Shown one piece after another: positions 36,413 to 47,281 of a DNA stretch of 64,000 nucleotides. Below the pieces are notes generated by a model. It worked only from the letters and a program-made list of their open reading frames with translations, was not told where the DNA came from and did not search any database. The stretch comes from Aquila chrysaetos chrysaetos (taxonomy: Eukaryota; Chordata; Aves; Accipitriformes; Accipitridae): NCBI RefSeq assembly GCF_900496995.4, contig NC_044014.1, positions 14,472,501-14,536,500 of the forward strand, read 5' to 3'. The position numbers and the translations under genes are program-made. How positions within the stretch are numbered: position 1 is the stretch's first letter; each line of letters begins with the position of its first letter.

Positions 36413-38565
36413 GTTTGTATTGGTTTATGGTATATGTTAGCAGTGGGGTAGGTGTGTGGGTGCTTTCTGATACTTTCTACAGCTGTACAAGGTGTGGAGT
36501 ATATCTGAGAGATGCTTTATTTGCATGCCTGTTCATTTTATTGTTTAAGTATTGAGCAGACCTCTGGGCATCCTGATGTTAATTGGGGATTTCTGTTTTT
36601 CAAAATGTTGCCCCAGCTAAGCAGGTATTGAACTGAAGGGGGAACATCCTAAAGCTACTAGGTTCTGTGCCTGAGCATTAAAGGCCGTTTGTCTGACTCA
36701 GAAGGTTTAAAGCTCCTGTGGGTGTCTTTAGCCCAGACTAGATCTTTTGACCTTCTCTTAACAACTGGGAACGTCTCCCCTCCTTCCATCGCTACCGTAT
36801 TTGAGGTGGCTAAGCTTCACTTTTATGTATGTTTAAAGTGACTTGGGATCTTATGGAAAGATGTGTGCTACAGGAATGAGACCTACTATGACTGTTTATC
36901 CTCAAAGCTAGAATTCTGGAATTTTGAGATTAGGACTGTCATCTTCAGATAGGAACTACTCAGTAGTCTGTTGCACAGAAGTCATCCTAATAACTTGTTT
37001 ATAACTAGGCAATACATAGTGTTTAATCTTTGCTGTACTCTTTATGAGCAGTATGTGACTTGTAATTTTTCTGTGTCAGCTCAGATGCCTCTTAACAAAC
37101 TAGATGAATAGCATATTAGCATTTTCTTCCTATTTCTCTTTGCATTAGTTTCAATTAGACTTTATTTTGGCAAGACTATTACACTTAATCCCATGCTAAA
37201 AATAACAGTGATAATATATGTGAAACCCTGAAGATGTCTGCTGTTTCCAATTATCTTCATTTAATCCAAACCATCCTATTATCTGAAGGCATTTTATTAT
37301 GCTGCACTTCTGCTGTATTTCAGCATTTATAGTGCAGAAACATCCAATTATAACATTGTTAGACACGGTTCCTAAGGTGCAGTGATGCATTCTCTGTGAA
37401 ATGCCACATGCTGTGCGTGATGAAACATGGATTGTTAGTTATGAGGATATCTTAGAAATGGAGGAGCGTGTGAATAAAGCACAGTATGCAATTTGCCTTT
37501 CTCCCTTTAATGGCTTAGGATCATTCTGTGTCTTTGGCTGTCCTGTATCTGTCTGTGGCAGGTCTGACCTGTGTTCAAGAGATCCTGACATACTGCAGTT
37601 CTTGTGTTAGAACCATAAGCAGTGAAGTGCAGAAGCTGTGAAGCTTCACCATCATCTAGTTGTTCTGTGGATGAGCAATGGCTAATCTGAAAAGCTTTCA
37701 ATGCTGAAATTCTTGAAGGGACTCTTATCCCATTTATCACCTTAAAAATAATTGTAACGAACTCTAAACTGTGGCAGCTTAACGTGAAGGCACTTCGCTT
37801 TTAGAGGAGTCTGGTGTGCTGCCAGAATGGCTGTAAATAGCAGTGTCCTGCTTCTCATGGAGCCTCTATGAAATTTAAATGCAGATTATGTTGGGATTGA
37901 GTAGAATTTCTGGGTCTCTGTTACAGGGAGGAACTGGAATCTTTTGATCCTGTAGTAAAGTACTTCCTTTCTCCTATAACTTCATTTGAGCAAAGCTCTT
38001 CATAGGGGTCTATGATATTATCCTTGTATCTTGCTACAACAGATGCCCATTAGCTCATATCACTGACTATTTCAGACTGTTTAAAAATCCAGCAGCAGAT
38101 TAAGAGCAATAATTTTTTAGGGTTACATTTTAAGGTAGTATATTTGATGATAGGCAGAAGTTATTACAGGCCTATTGCAATGCAATTTTCTGCAGTTGTG
38201 GCAAGCCATCCAGAACTGAATCTTTCTGGACAAAATCTCAGAGTAAATGGGCTGTTGTTACTGTGACGGGAATGGCAGCTCATGCTTTATGGCCCATCAG
38301 TAAAATGTTTTACTGTTCAGGTAAAGATTATCACAGTTTTAATAGCTGGTGAAGGTGGCATGAACAGTGCGTATTTTGAAAGGCTTCTCTCTTGTGGCCC
38401 ATCTCAATACATCAGCTTCCACTCTGGAGAACTGGGAAGTTATCGTTAGGAAGTAGCACAGGAAGAAGGAAGAGTTTTAGTGAATAAAGGCAAATATTTT
38501 TTCGTACTGCTGTTCAGCCCGCTGTTTCTTTGGTTTAATTGAACAAAACTTCCTATTTGCCTTAG
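36413..38565 (+). other. SH3PXD2A: SH3PXD2A intron, 2.2 kb
   Basis: This intron separates the micro-exon from the SH3-3 exon. It contains an A/T-rich block at about 37190-37390 with several TAATTA/ATTATC-type sites, noted as a possible regulatory element. No gene was recognised. Confidence 0.85.
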
Positions 38566-38685
38566 GGTTTTCAGTTGCCCAAACCACCAGAGCCACCCTC
38601 CGTGGAAGTGGAATACTACACCATTGCAGAGTTCCAGTCATGTATCTCTGATGGCATAAGCTTTCGTGGAGGACAGAAAGCAGAG
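38566..38685 (+). CDS. SH3PXD2A: SH3PXD2A coding exon: first part of SH3 domain 3
   Basis: This is an exon of exactly 40 codons (phase 0 at both ends) with a CCTTAG acceptor and a GTGAGC donor. It reads [20 protein letters not shown], then [20 protein letters not shown]. The proline-rich LPKPPEPP leads into the first strands and RT loop of SH3-3 ([14 protein letters not shown]). SH3-3 of TKS5 has a similar counterpart in SH3PXD2B ([19 protein letters not shown]). The SVEVEYY and [16 protein letters not shown] residues match the A paralogue. Confidence 0.95.
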
Positions 38686-38815
38686 GTGAGCCTTAACAGT
38701 GCCGCTGGAAAAACTGTAATATTTGGCTATTGCAGGGGATTGGATTGAAAGGGAGGAGTGGAAAGCAATTGGTTGAGATTTTTGTCTAAGTAACATATTC
38801 CTTGTCATCTCCTAG
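38686..38815 (+). other. SH3PXD2A: SH3PXD2A short intron (130 bases)
   Basis: This intron splits SH3-3, with a GTGAGC donor and a TCTCCTAG acceptor. Its small size is typical of compact avian introns. Confidence 0.92.
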
Positions 38816-40711
38816 GTTATAGAAAAGAATTCTGGTGGCTGGTGGTATGTGCAGATTGGAGAGAAGGAAGGATGGGCTCCAGCATCTTACATTGACAAGA
38901 GGAAGAAGCCAAATTTAAACAGAAGAACCAGTACTTTAACCCGCCCAAAAGTTCCTCCCCCAGCACCTCCCAGTAAACCAAAAGACTCTGAAGAAGGAAC
39001 AACTCCTGGAACGGTTTCTTCAGGAGATAACCAGGACTCTCCCCACAAGCTGAAATATGAAGAACCTGAGTATGATGTGCCTGCCTTTGGCTTTGACTCG
39101 GAATGTGAAGTGAGTGAAAGTCATCGAGAAGAGGGCACTCCTGAAAAACGACTGTTTCAGCCCCTCAAGCCCTCTCCCGTGTCATCACTTCAGAAAGCAA
39201 AGTTCAAAGTAGGAGAGTCTTCAGAAGATGTTGCTCACGAAGAAGAGACCATCTATGAGAATGAGGGATTCAGGCGTTATGTGGAAGATGCTTTGTCCAA
39301 TAAGGAATCCAGTGGAGACTCCGATTCTCAGAAAAGCTCCTCCCTCTCCTTGATCCGAAGGAATTCTCCATGTTCCAGCTCTCCTAAATCATCACTTGTG
39401 AAGCTCAAGATGGACAAAAACGTCCAGCCCGATCTTGGAAAATGTCACTATTCCAGGAGCGAGGAGACGAAACCAAGGTCAGCTTCAGATGTTGGCTTAC
39501 GTAGCATGCCAAGAACGGGCATGAAGAAAGAGCCTGGGCAGAGTCCTTCCATTAGAGCAAAGCCAATCGTTAGGCCCAAACCCTTCCTGAACAAGGCAGA
39601 CTCTCAGAGCCAAGAAAAGATGGATATCAGCACTTTAAGGCGTCAGCTGAGACCAACTGGGCAACTCAGAGGTGGACTTAAAGGTTCAAGAAGTGAAGAG
39701 TCCGAGAGCCCCCCCCACACAGCTTCTGAGAACCAAGATGATCCTGTTAGGAGGAGCTCGGCTGATCTCATTACAGCTCCTTCCCGTGGCATTTTCTGCT
39801 CTAGCCAACCAGCCAAAACTGAGCAAGAAAATGACTCCAGATGTTTCTATGTGACCATTGACTCATACCAAAAAGTACAGGATTCTGAAATTTGCTTCCC
39901 AGCAGGCGTAGAAGTGGAAGTGCTGGAAAAGCAAGCCAGTGGATGGTGGTACCTGAAATACGGAGACATGGAAGGCTGGGCTCCTTCCCATTATTTGGCT
40001 CTCCCTGATAACCAGCAAGAAACAACGTCAGGAGAGACTGATGCTTCATTTGCCAGGAACAGGAAAAATGAAAACAAGTCAAACAGTTTAGAGAAGATAG
40101 AGAAGAGGGTTCAGGCTTTGAACACTATCAATCAGAGCAAACGCGCAACACCACCCATCCCAAACAAACCTCCTGGTGGGTTTTCAAAACCATCAGGGCC
40201 AGTCAAAATGAGGAATGGTGTGAGGCAACTTGCCGTCCGGCCGCAGTCAGTGTTTGTGTCTCCACCACCAAAGGATAACAATCTGTCATGCTCCTTGCGC
40301 AGAAATGAGTCTTTAACAACTACAGATCATCTTAGGACCGTCCGTCGGAATTCTTCCTTCAGCAACGCATGGTCACAGCCCGGTGACGCAAAGGGAAAGC
40401 AGCCTGAGCGGTCAGGTACAGAGGGGTCGGAGACCACCTCCAACCTCCCTGCCCAGAGGAATGGGATTCCTGTGTCCACAGTTAGGCCAAAGCCCATTGA
40501 GAAATCCCAGTTCATCCACAACAACCTCAAGGACATCTATGTTTCCATTGCAGACTACGAAGGGGATGAGGAGACTGCAGGGTTTCAGGAAGGTGTCTGC
40601 ATGGAGGTCCTCGAAAGGAACCCAAATGGCTGGTGGTACTGCCAGATCATGAATGGTGTGAAGCCATTCAAAGGCTGGGTGCCCTCAAATTACTTGGAGA
40701 AAAAGAACTAA
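38816..40711 (+). CDS. SH3PXD2A: SH3PXD2A last coding exon: SH3-3 end, linkers, SH3-4, SH3-5
   Basis: This terminal exon encodes 631 residues and the stop TAA (40709-40711). It starts in phase 0 after TCCTAG with VIEKNSGGWWYVQIGEKEGW, which completes SH3-3. Next comes a proline-rich segment (PKVPPPAPPSKPK), then two tyrosine motifs: PEYDVPAF (Tyr codon 39071) and TIYENEGF (Tyr codon 39254). These correspond to the Src sites Tyr557 and Tyr619 of mouse TKS5, which recruit Nck. SH3-4 spans about 39845-40005 (SYQKVQDSEICFPAGVEVEV, SGWWYLKYGDMEGW). SH3-5 spans about 40532-40708 and ends VPSNYLEKKN, identical to human TKS5. The linker before PRSASD lacks the long serine tract I recall in human. An 8-C run at 39709-39716 is in frame. 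The protein is an invadopodium/podosome adaptor. Having five SH3 domains rather than four identifies SH3PXD2A, not SH3PXD2B. Confidence 0.98.
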   Translation, partial: VIEKNSGGWWYVQIGEKEGWAPASYIDKRKKPNLNRRTSTLTRPKVPPPAPPSKPKDSEEGTTPGTVSSGDNQDSPHKLKYEEPEYDVPAFGFDSECEVSESHREEGTPEKRLFQPLKPSPVSSLQKAKFKVGESSEDVAHEEETIYENEGFRRYVEDALSNKESSGDSDSQKSSSLSLIRRNSPCSSSPKSSLVKLKMDKNVQPDLGKCHYSRSEETKPRSASDVGLRSMPRTGMKKEPGQSPSIRAKPIVRPKPFLNKADSQSQEKMDISTLRRQLRPTGQLRGGLKGSRSEESESPPHTASENQDDPVRRSSADLITAPSRGIFCSSQPAKTEQENDSRCFYVTIDSYQKVQDSEICFPAGVEVEVLEKQASGWWYLKYGDMEGWAPSHYLALPDNQQETTSGETDASFARNRKNENKSNSLEKIEKRVQALNTINQSKRATPPIPNKPPGGFSKPSGPVKMRNGVRQLAVRPQSVFVSPPPKDNNLSCSLRRNESLTTTDHLRTVRRNSSFSNAWSQPGDAKGKQPERSGTEGSETTSNLPAQRNGIPVSTVRPKPIEKSQFIHNNLKDIYVSIADYEGDEETAGFQEGVCMEVLERNPNGWWYCQIMNGVKPFKGWVPSNYLEKKN

Positions 40712-42221
40712 TACTGCAATATCTTTAACCTCCCTAATTTATACTGTTCCTGCTGTGTACATGTGGAAAAAACAATTGCTACACAAAAAGACGTTTCCCT
40801 GTGCTCCAGTTTGTACAAAGGGACAAAGGAGTCTATGCTGAGGACAAATCTGCCATGTTCTGGAGAGGTTTGTGGGGTTAACGTGTTGTAAGCAACCATG
40901 AGGAAGATGCAGCATAGTCAAATGCCTTTTTGTGAAGTTGTTAATAATCTTGTATGTGTAACAGGGTATGACATCCCATCTTTCCCGTTATTGATAGGAA
41001 ACCAAATGTGTGCCTTTTGTGAGAGAGAAATACACATGCATCTACTCGGGGAGTTTTGTGCCAAACTGTTTTACAATCTTGGCTCCCTTTCTCCTCGTTC
41101 TTGTCCGTACGTGGAATACCCAAGAGTTTTGGATGCGTTTCCACAACTTACAGTGAGAAGCGAATGGAAGTTTCTGAAACACAGAGGGACTCTAATTCTT
41201 TGGAGATGTTCACTTTTTTTTTTTTAACTATTGTCAACAGTTGGTTGGTCCAGAGTTGGAGCCTTTTCATTGCAGAGAGATTTGGTCTCTGACTTCAGCT
41301 GTGTTTTGTTGTTACTGCTAACTCACCGGAAAAGGCAATCAGGTGGTGTTGGTTGGGGGCTTTTTATTTCCTTTCATTCTGTCTTGTTCTTTGAGTTGGG
41401 ATTTCAGGTGTTCAAGGGCAGCAATGCCTACTGGTGCTTGTAAAAACAAACCTACAAACCCCATGCTTAAGCGCGTTGATTACTTTGTAGGCTCCATATT
41501 TAGTTCTGTGCCTGACTCCTGCCAGGTGATCCTGGTTGATTCTCTTCCCAGAGTTGGGTTTCTCAAAACTTGTCAATATCAAAATGTACAAAAGTCCCCT
41601 AAGACACTAAAGACAAAGCTGTCAAATGTGTTACTTCTGTTTTTGTGATCTGGTCTGAATCCAAGCGTGCTGACTGCTGGCGGGGCTCACGAAGGTATTA
41701 GAAATAGCCGTAACCTTCTGCAACATCAGTGTTTACAATGGGGGGGGAAGCCATCAAACTCAGTCTGCACATCCTTAATTTGTATATTTTTGGGGAATTG
41801 TTTTTGTGTGTTGTTTTTGTGTTTGTGTGTTCTGGGTTTACTTTTTTTTTTTTGTCTTGTTTTAGCAGAAGAGACTTAAAACTGAAGTAGGAGCCAAATA
41901 TGTGTTTCTGTTCCCACTTGAATCCAGAAAGTACATTTGTACTGGAAAGTGCACCTGGGCTTCTCAGGCTCAGAGATTTAATATCAAAGCAATTAGGTCT
42001 ACAATGCGTTTAACCAGGAAGCTGCCTCTTCTAGTTCCATTTCTGTTTGCCTTTCTTAACTCGTGCTTTGAAACGTGGCACACAGTGGGGCTAGTGTGGT
42101 GGGAAATGGAAGAGACATCCATTGGAAAAGGCTAGGAATGTGGAGTTATTTGTGAGGTAGCCACCTCTTGTACTGTAAACATCATTGGCTAAATCCCTAC
42201 TGTACTTGAGGAAGTCATGCC

Positions 42222-42242
42222 TTTTTTTTTTTTTTTTTTTTT
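42222..42242 (+). repeat. Poly-T tract in 3' UTR
   Basis: Twenty-one T residues lie in the SH3PXD2A 3' UTR. In mRNA this is a U tract that could bind ELAV/HuR-type or TIA1-type proteins. Confidence 0.8.
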
Positions 42243-42540
42243 AAATGGGCTTGTTAATCACTCAAGATCAATACCTACTTCCTTTAAATAATAGGCAGCA
42301 TTGTAAATCTGTTTTAAGGGAGAGGGAGCAGACAGTTTCACTACTGGTTTACACAAGATGATACATGCCCTTTTTTCCACCAGTTTCATACCGATTTGGC
42401 TTGGAAGGTGAAGGTTATAAAGACTTTAAAATAGCTGGGATCAAGGGGCTGAGTAAAATAGCACAACAATATCATGTGTTACTGGGGATGTTTCTCTGCC
42501 AAAAAAAAATTACACAATTTATATGTTGTTCTTGTCTTTA

Positions 42541-42562
42541 TTTTTTTTTTTTTTTTTTTTTT
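42541..42562 (+). repeat. Second poly-T tract in 3' UTR
   Basis: Twenty-two T residues lie 300 bases after the first tract and are followed by GGTGTGG and a conserved-looking TTTATTAATTTCCATGG. Confidence 0.8.
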
Positions 42563-43013
42563 GGTGTGGTTTGGGGGTTTTATTAATTTCCATGGTAACA
42601 TTAAGAGAGTTGCCTACAGCTAACCTGACTGATGTCCTTTTCGTAGCTGAAACAACATCCAGGTGCCACAACTGGCTATGAACAGTGCTGTGGTTCAAGC
42701 AGCTCTCTGCATCCAAGTGGGGAGGAAGGGTGTTTGATTGGGATCCCTTTAAATTGTGGTGGCAGGAGGAGGTGTATCTGCACAACAGCTCATATCACAG
42801 TGTATGGGGTCCTCTTTGTACCTTAACGTGTTACCATATAATATATATGTATATATCCAGTTAGCTACATCTTACTGGATGTGTTTCTGAGGCATTGTGG
42901 CCCTGTCTCTCATACTTCTCCCCATTTTTAGTTGTACTAATATGGTAGCAGCCATAAAAGACTGCTGGAGCTGTTGTGAGATTATAATAGAAGTATTATA
43001 TTCTTCTGCTGGA

Positions 43014-43021
43014 CAGTATTA
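43014..43021 (+). promoter_or_regulatory. Possible miR-200b/c/429 target site (8-mer)
   Basis: CAGTATTA is a perfect complement to positions 2-8 of the miR-200b/c/429 seed followed by A. It lies in the SH3PXD2A 3' UTR upstream of both likely poly(A) sites. A given 8-mer is expected by chance about once in ten UTRs of this length, so the site is only suggestive. Confidence 0.35.
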
Positions 43022-43161
43022 AATAGAGCAATACATAGAGTTATCTGCTAGATTGCAGTACTAATAGTAGTGACTTAGTGACTCGTATTAATGTTGTTAT
43101 GATTTATTTTAACAATAATGATGCGGAAGTGGTTCATTATTTTGAATTAATGCACTTTAAC

Positions 43162-43167
43162 AATAAA
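43162..43167 (+). terminator. SH3PXD2A: Candidate proximal poly(A) signal of SH3PXD2A
   Basis: AATAAA lies in an A-rich context 2.45 kb after the stop codon. Use of this site would give a short 3' UTR that still includes the miR-200-type 8-mer at 43014-43021. There is no direct proof of use. Confidence 0.35.
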
Positions 43168-46100
43168 AGAAACCAAAATGGAAGCCAATGCAGAGAACTA
43201 AGTGCATTATTTAAAGGTGCAGTATATAATTATCATTTTCTTGAAGCACATATTTATTAAGAATTAACTTATTATTTAAAATATTCTAAAGTTTTGTTTA
43301 AAGACATTCCCACTAGGTCATCTCTTTGGGGGGATGTAAAAGCACAGCTCCCAGATCTTCTGCATTGAGCCACTGAATTCTCAGAGTATGGTGTGGCATG
43401 ACGTGAGCCCCTACCCAGGGAGAGGAAAGCAGCACGCAGATGGGAGAGCCCAGACTACTATAAATATTCTCACTTCCATCCAGCAAAGCCGAGCCCAGAG
43501 CACCTCTGAACTGCAGGAGTCCTTGCAGGGTTTGGGGTGGCAAAGCTATTTTTGGCAGACGATTGTGGCACCTGGCTGCCGTGTGCCTTGCACGAGGCTG
43601 GTCCCCGGTGGATGCGGGCTCGCTGCAAGGCTCCGGCTAGCGTGAGGGCTTCAGAATCTGCCTGTGAAACACGGACCAGCTCTGTAACAGACGTCGGTCT
43701 GTCCCACAGCTCCCTTTCCACCTTGCTGGCTCACTTCTCCAGCTCTAGTTTTTGCAGGGAGATGGTTTGCCGAGCTCCAAGCGGTGCAGGGGATGACACA
43801 GAGTGAAGGTGCCTGCAGCACTTCCAGGGTTTCCTCAAGCAGCAGCCCAGTGTCTCATGGCTCAGTTGCTCCTTTATCCCATCTTGAAGGCTTCATGGCC
43901 CTCTGAGGAGAGGCCAGAGCCCATAGCTCGGCTGCAAAGCCAGGCTCATGGCCTCGCTCCTCCCTCTGCCCCTACCTGCACCAGCAGAAAGGGTGGGGTG
44001 CAAATGACCTACTTGATGCTAGAAATGAATGTGGGCCACTGCCTGGGATGCTGGGCTTCCCGCCTGGTGGGAAAGCTTTGATTTGGGCTTCCCTTTATTT
44101 GGTGGCTGTTTTGACTGCTTGTGTTTAAAAGGGCAGTTTTAAAGCAAATAGCCCCCAATGCAGGTTTCCCCCCTCCCATCTTACCATTGTCACAGCATCT
44201 CTCACTGATCTCTTTTTTGATTCTTTCAACTGAGAGATACTGGGAAAAGAAGTATTTTTTCCATCGGCGAGCAGCTAGTTTTGGTCAGCTCCACTGATAC
44301 CTGAAATAGCAAGCCCTTTCCACTGTTAGCCATGAAACAGAGCGAAAGGCCTTAAGCTAAATCAGAAAAGCTGACTGCAGGGCAGGAAAACCTGGCAGGG
44401 TGCCTCAGAGGACAGTGTAGTGCTAGAAGTGTTTTAGCTCTTTTCTAAAATGTTAATGTTGCCTTAAGCTTTATTTACTAAATTTGTCAGAACTGACACT
44501 GGATCAAGAGCAATACTTAAATGTAACGTACACCTCAGTGAACACTCAATGCAGAAATCAATAGTACTGTTTAAATTTCTCTTTTTCTGGTTTATTCTTG
44601 AACCAGATTAAGAGGAAGAGCTCTGCAAGGCTTGGGCAAAGCCATTTGCAGCTGAAGGGGGCCCTCCTCCGGGGGGAGAGGCGGCTGCTGTCACCGCATT
44701 GCTCTCACCCGCTGTCCGTGCTTTCCAAAAAGTCTTGAATTTGGACCAGCAGAAAATCCTAACTCCAATGCCAGAGAACAAAATTTAAGAATGTGAAAAT
44801 TGTGTCTTACTGTATACTGCAACTTTAATAATAATGAGCACTTCTGAGTTCGTTATTGAGGTTTATATAATGCCTGAAAATTTTAATTGCTGGTTTCCCT
44901 TGTCTCCCCTTTCAAAACACTTTCTCATAAGAGCAAGAGTAATACGTTTCTGTTAGCAGCCCTTCCCCGTGGGAGGCAATTCCTGTTAATTGTTTCAGCT
45001 CTCACGCCTTGCGATGGGTGGATGTAGTCATACCTACCAGTCCTTTTCAAGCCAAACTTTTCAAGATAAAAGATACGATGGGTGTGTGTCGGGATACTTA
45101 ACTGATGTGTCTAAACAGGAAGTTTTTAAATCGAGGTGTACAAAAATAGCAAACAGACAATAATGAAGGATTGAAATAGGCTCACAGTTAGACTCTTGAA
45201 AAAGGAATTTCATGTCTGCACGGGTATAGCCAAAAAATTGATTTGGCCCTTGTGGATACATACCCCAAAGACTCCTTCCATTATGATGCTATAAAGTTTG
45301 ACGAAGGCATTATATAATTGTTTTCATCACTTTCAGATCTTAATGAATCGTATTTTATTGTAATATATATTCATTGCTTTCCTCAGTTAAAAAGAAAGTT
45401 ACTGCTTTTATCGTATATGAAAAACAAGGGAATTTGATAAAGCATTCATTATTTTCATATTACTAGTATTAACAGAATAGAACTAGTACTATTTAATTTT
45501 AGGTCTTCATAGCTAGCTTGTTAATAACTCATATTTTCCTGTGTTGTATCCTACTATTTTTTTCTATTTTTTCCCAAATACTCTGCATTCTTGAGAAAAA
45601 ACAAATCCAATGAGTGGATAAGTGCAATATTCATAGAATAAACAGGCCCCTCATCCAGGACTTGGAGTGGAACGTGCAGTGTGAAATGTTTGCAATTCTC
45701 TATTCATGCACTCTTAGGGGAAGGGGGAATGCAGGGGAGGGGGCAGCTGGATGAAAATAGGACCCTTGGGTAGGTAGGGACTGATAGCTGGGGTGGTTTG
45801 GGGTGGGAATGGCTGCTTTTCATAAAAAAGCATCACCTGTTACTGAAAGTATAAGGATTATGCAGCATGTTGCCAGGATTATGTATAGGACTTCTGAGCT
45901 ATGCTTGAAACACTCTATATGTCATCTATGCATGATACTGTCTTCTGGTATGTCTCTGCTGGTTGCGTCCTCTGTTACGCTTCAGAATCAATGATAACTT
46001 CAGAAAGGAAGATAATTCTGCTGGTGCAGTCCCAAGTTTTGATACTGTATTGTTACTTGTATTTATTGTGAGAGCTATGGGAATATTTTCACAGGTCCTT

Positions 46101-47275
46101 ATTTCTTTTCTTTCCTTATTGTTAACCTAAGAAAAAAAGTCCCCATTTTATCTGGGTTAGTTCTCACTTGCAGAATTTCACAGCTGATTTGGGTATTGAT
46201 TTCATATTTCTTGGCTTGCAAAGGTTGATCTCTCAGGTCCAAAATGAAGTTGGGCAGAAACTTTGCTCTTCAAAGAGGTTTTGTCTCAGATTCTATTTGA
46301 ATGGAAGGAGAACTTCCATCTGTCCAAAATAATGTGACCTTCCAGGTAGCAGCAAAATCTACTACCTTTGAAAAACTGGACTGTTTCTGTAAGATGCAAG
46401 AGAAATGTGAAAGCCAGAGCATTTGATTCTCTGAGCTCTGGGAAGTACATCTCCTGTGGCTCTAGTTCATGTCCCTGGAGAGGGGGTGTACCTCAGCTTT
46501 CTGCTTAATTTTTGTCCTGCTGTTCTTAAGTTTGTCAAAAAGCCTTAATATTACCAGAGACCTTTGCATTCAAACAGAAAAGCTGAATTCTGCAGCTGTA
46601 CTGAAATAGTATCAATTACATGATTTTGGAAAACCTTTAATACATTACAAATGAATCTGGTTTTGAGGAGCCAACTTAATTCTTTCACATGCTCTTGTCT
46701 AAACTGGCAAGTCCATGAGCATCAGTAGAGTTACACTGACAGAAGACCCGCAGTGGAGCAAAGCGCTTTGTGGGCGCCCAGTGTGGACCATTCTCAGCAA
46801 AAGCAAGCACCGTGCACTCAGTTCCTACACCTCCAAAGGGTGCACAGGACTGCTGAGCCTCAGTGCTGCCATGCCATGATCCACTTCTCTGCAGGTCTCA
46901 CAGCTTTTTAAAAACAACTGGAGCTTTGCTGCTATTTGCTGGTGGCTTCCCATCACCAGCGGCTCCTTCTCTGGCAACTTCAGATGCTACTTAGCCTCGT
47001 AGCAGAGTGCTGTGTATAAATGCAGTGTTTGATAGCTGCCAACAGTACCAATATGATGGTCTGAGAGCAAATGTTTGTGTAAGTTATTTTATTTTCATTT
47101 GCTTCTAGTTGCTTGGTGGAAGCAGGGACCACCAATGTGGCAATGCGTGGGGAATGTGTCTGCACACTTGAACTGTTTGATGGCCTCTGCTAGCTCTGCC
47201 CAGTGTTTGTATTTCTCTTTCTCTCCCTCTGTGCTGCTTAGTAGTCATGTCTGTTGTGTGTGTCTGTAATTTTCA

Positions 47276-47281
47276 AATAAA
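47276..47281 (+). terminator. SH3PXD2A: Candidate main poly(A) signal of SH3PXD2A
   Basis: The canonical AATAAA sits within TTTTCAAATAAAGTACTG, with a TGTTGTGTGTGTCTGT stretch just upstream and a TGTATG element just after, a convincing cleavage context. It lies 6.6 kb after the stop codon, in line with the long UTR known in mammals. Confidence 0.55.

Noticed and set aside
38849..40711. Start of translation at 38849
   Set aside because: The first codon is GTG inside the SH3-3 domain. The frame continues upstream to the splice acceptor at 38815, so this is not a start.
38816..40711. Assignment of the + strand gene to SH3PXD2B
   Set aside because: There are five SH3 domains, the 28-residue basic insert, and a C-terminus ending VPSNYLEKKN. 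SH3PXD2B has four SH3 domains and a different ending.
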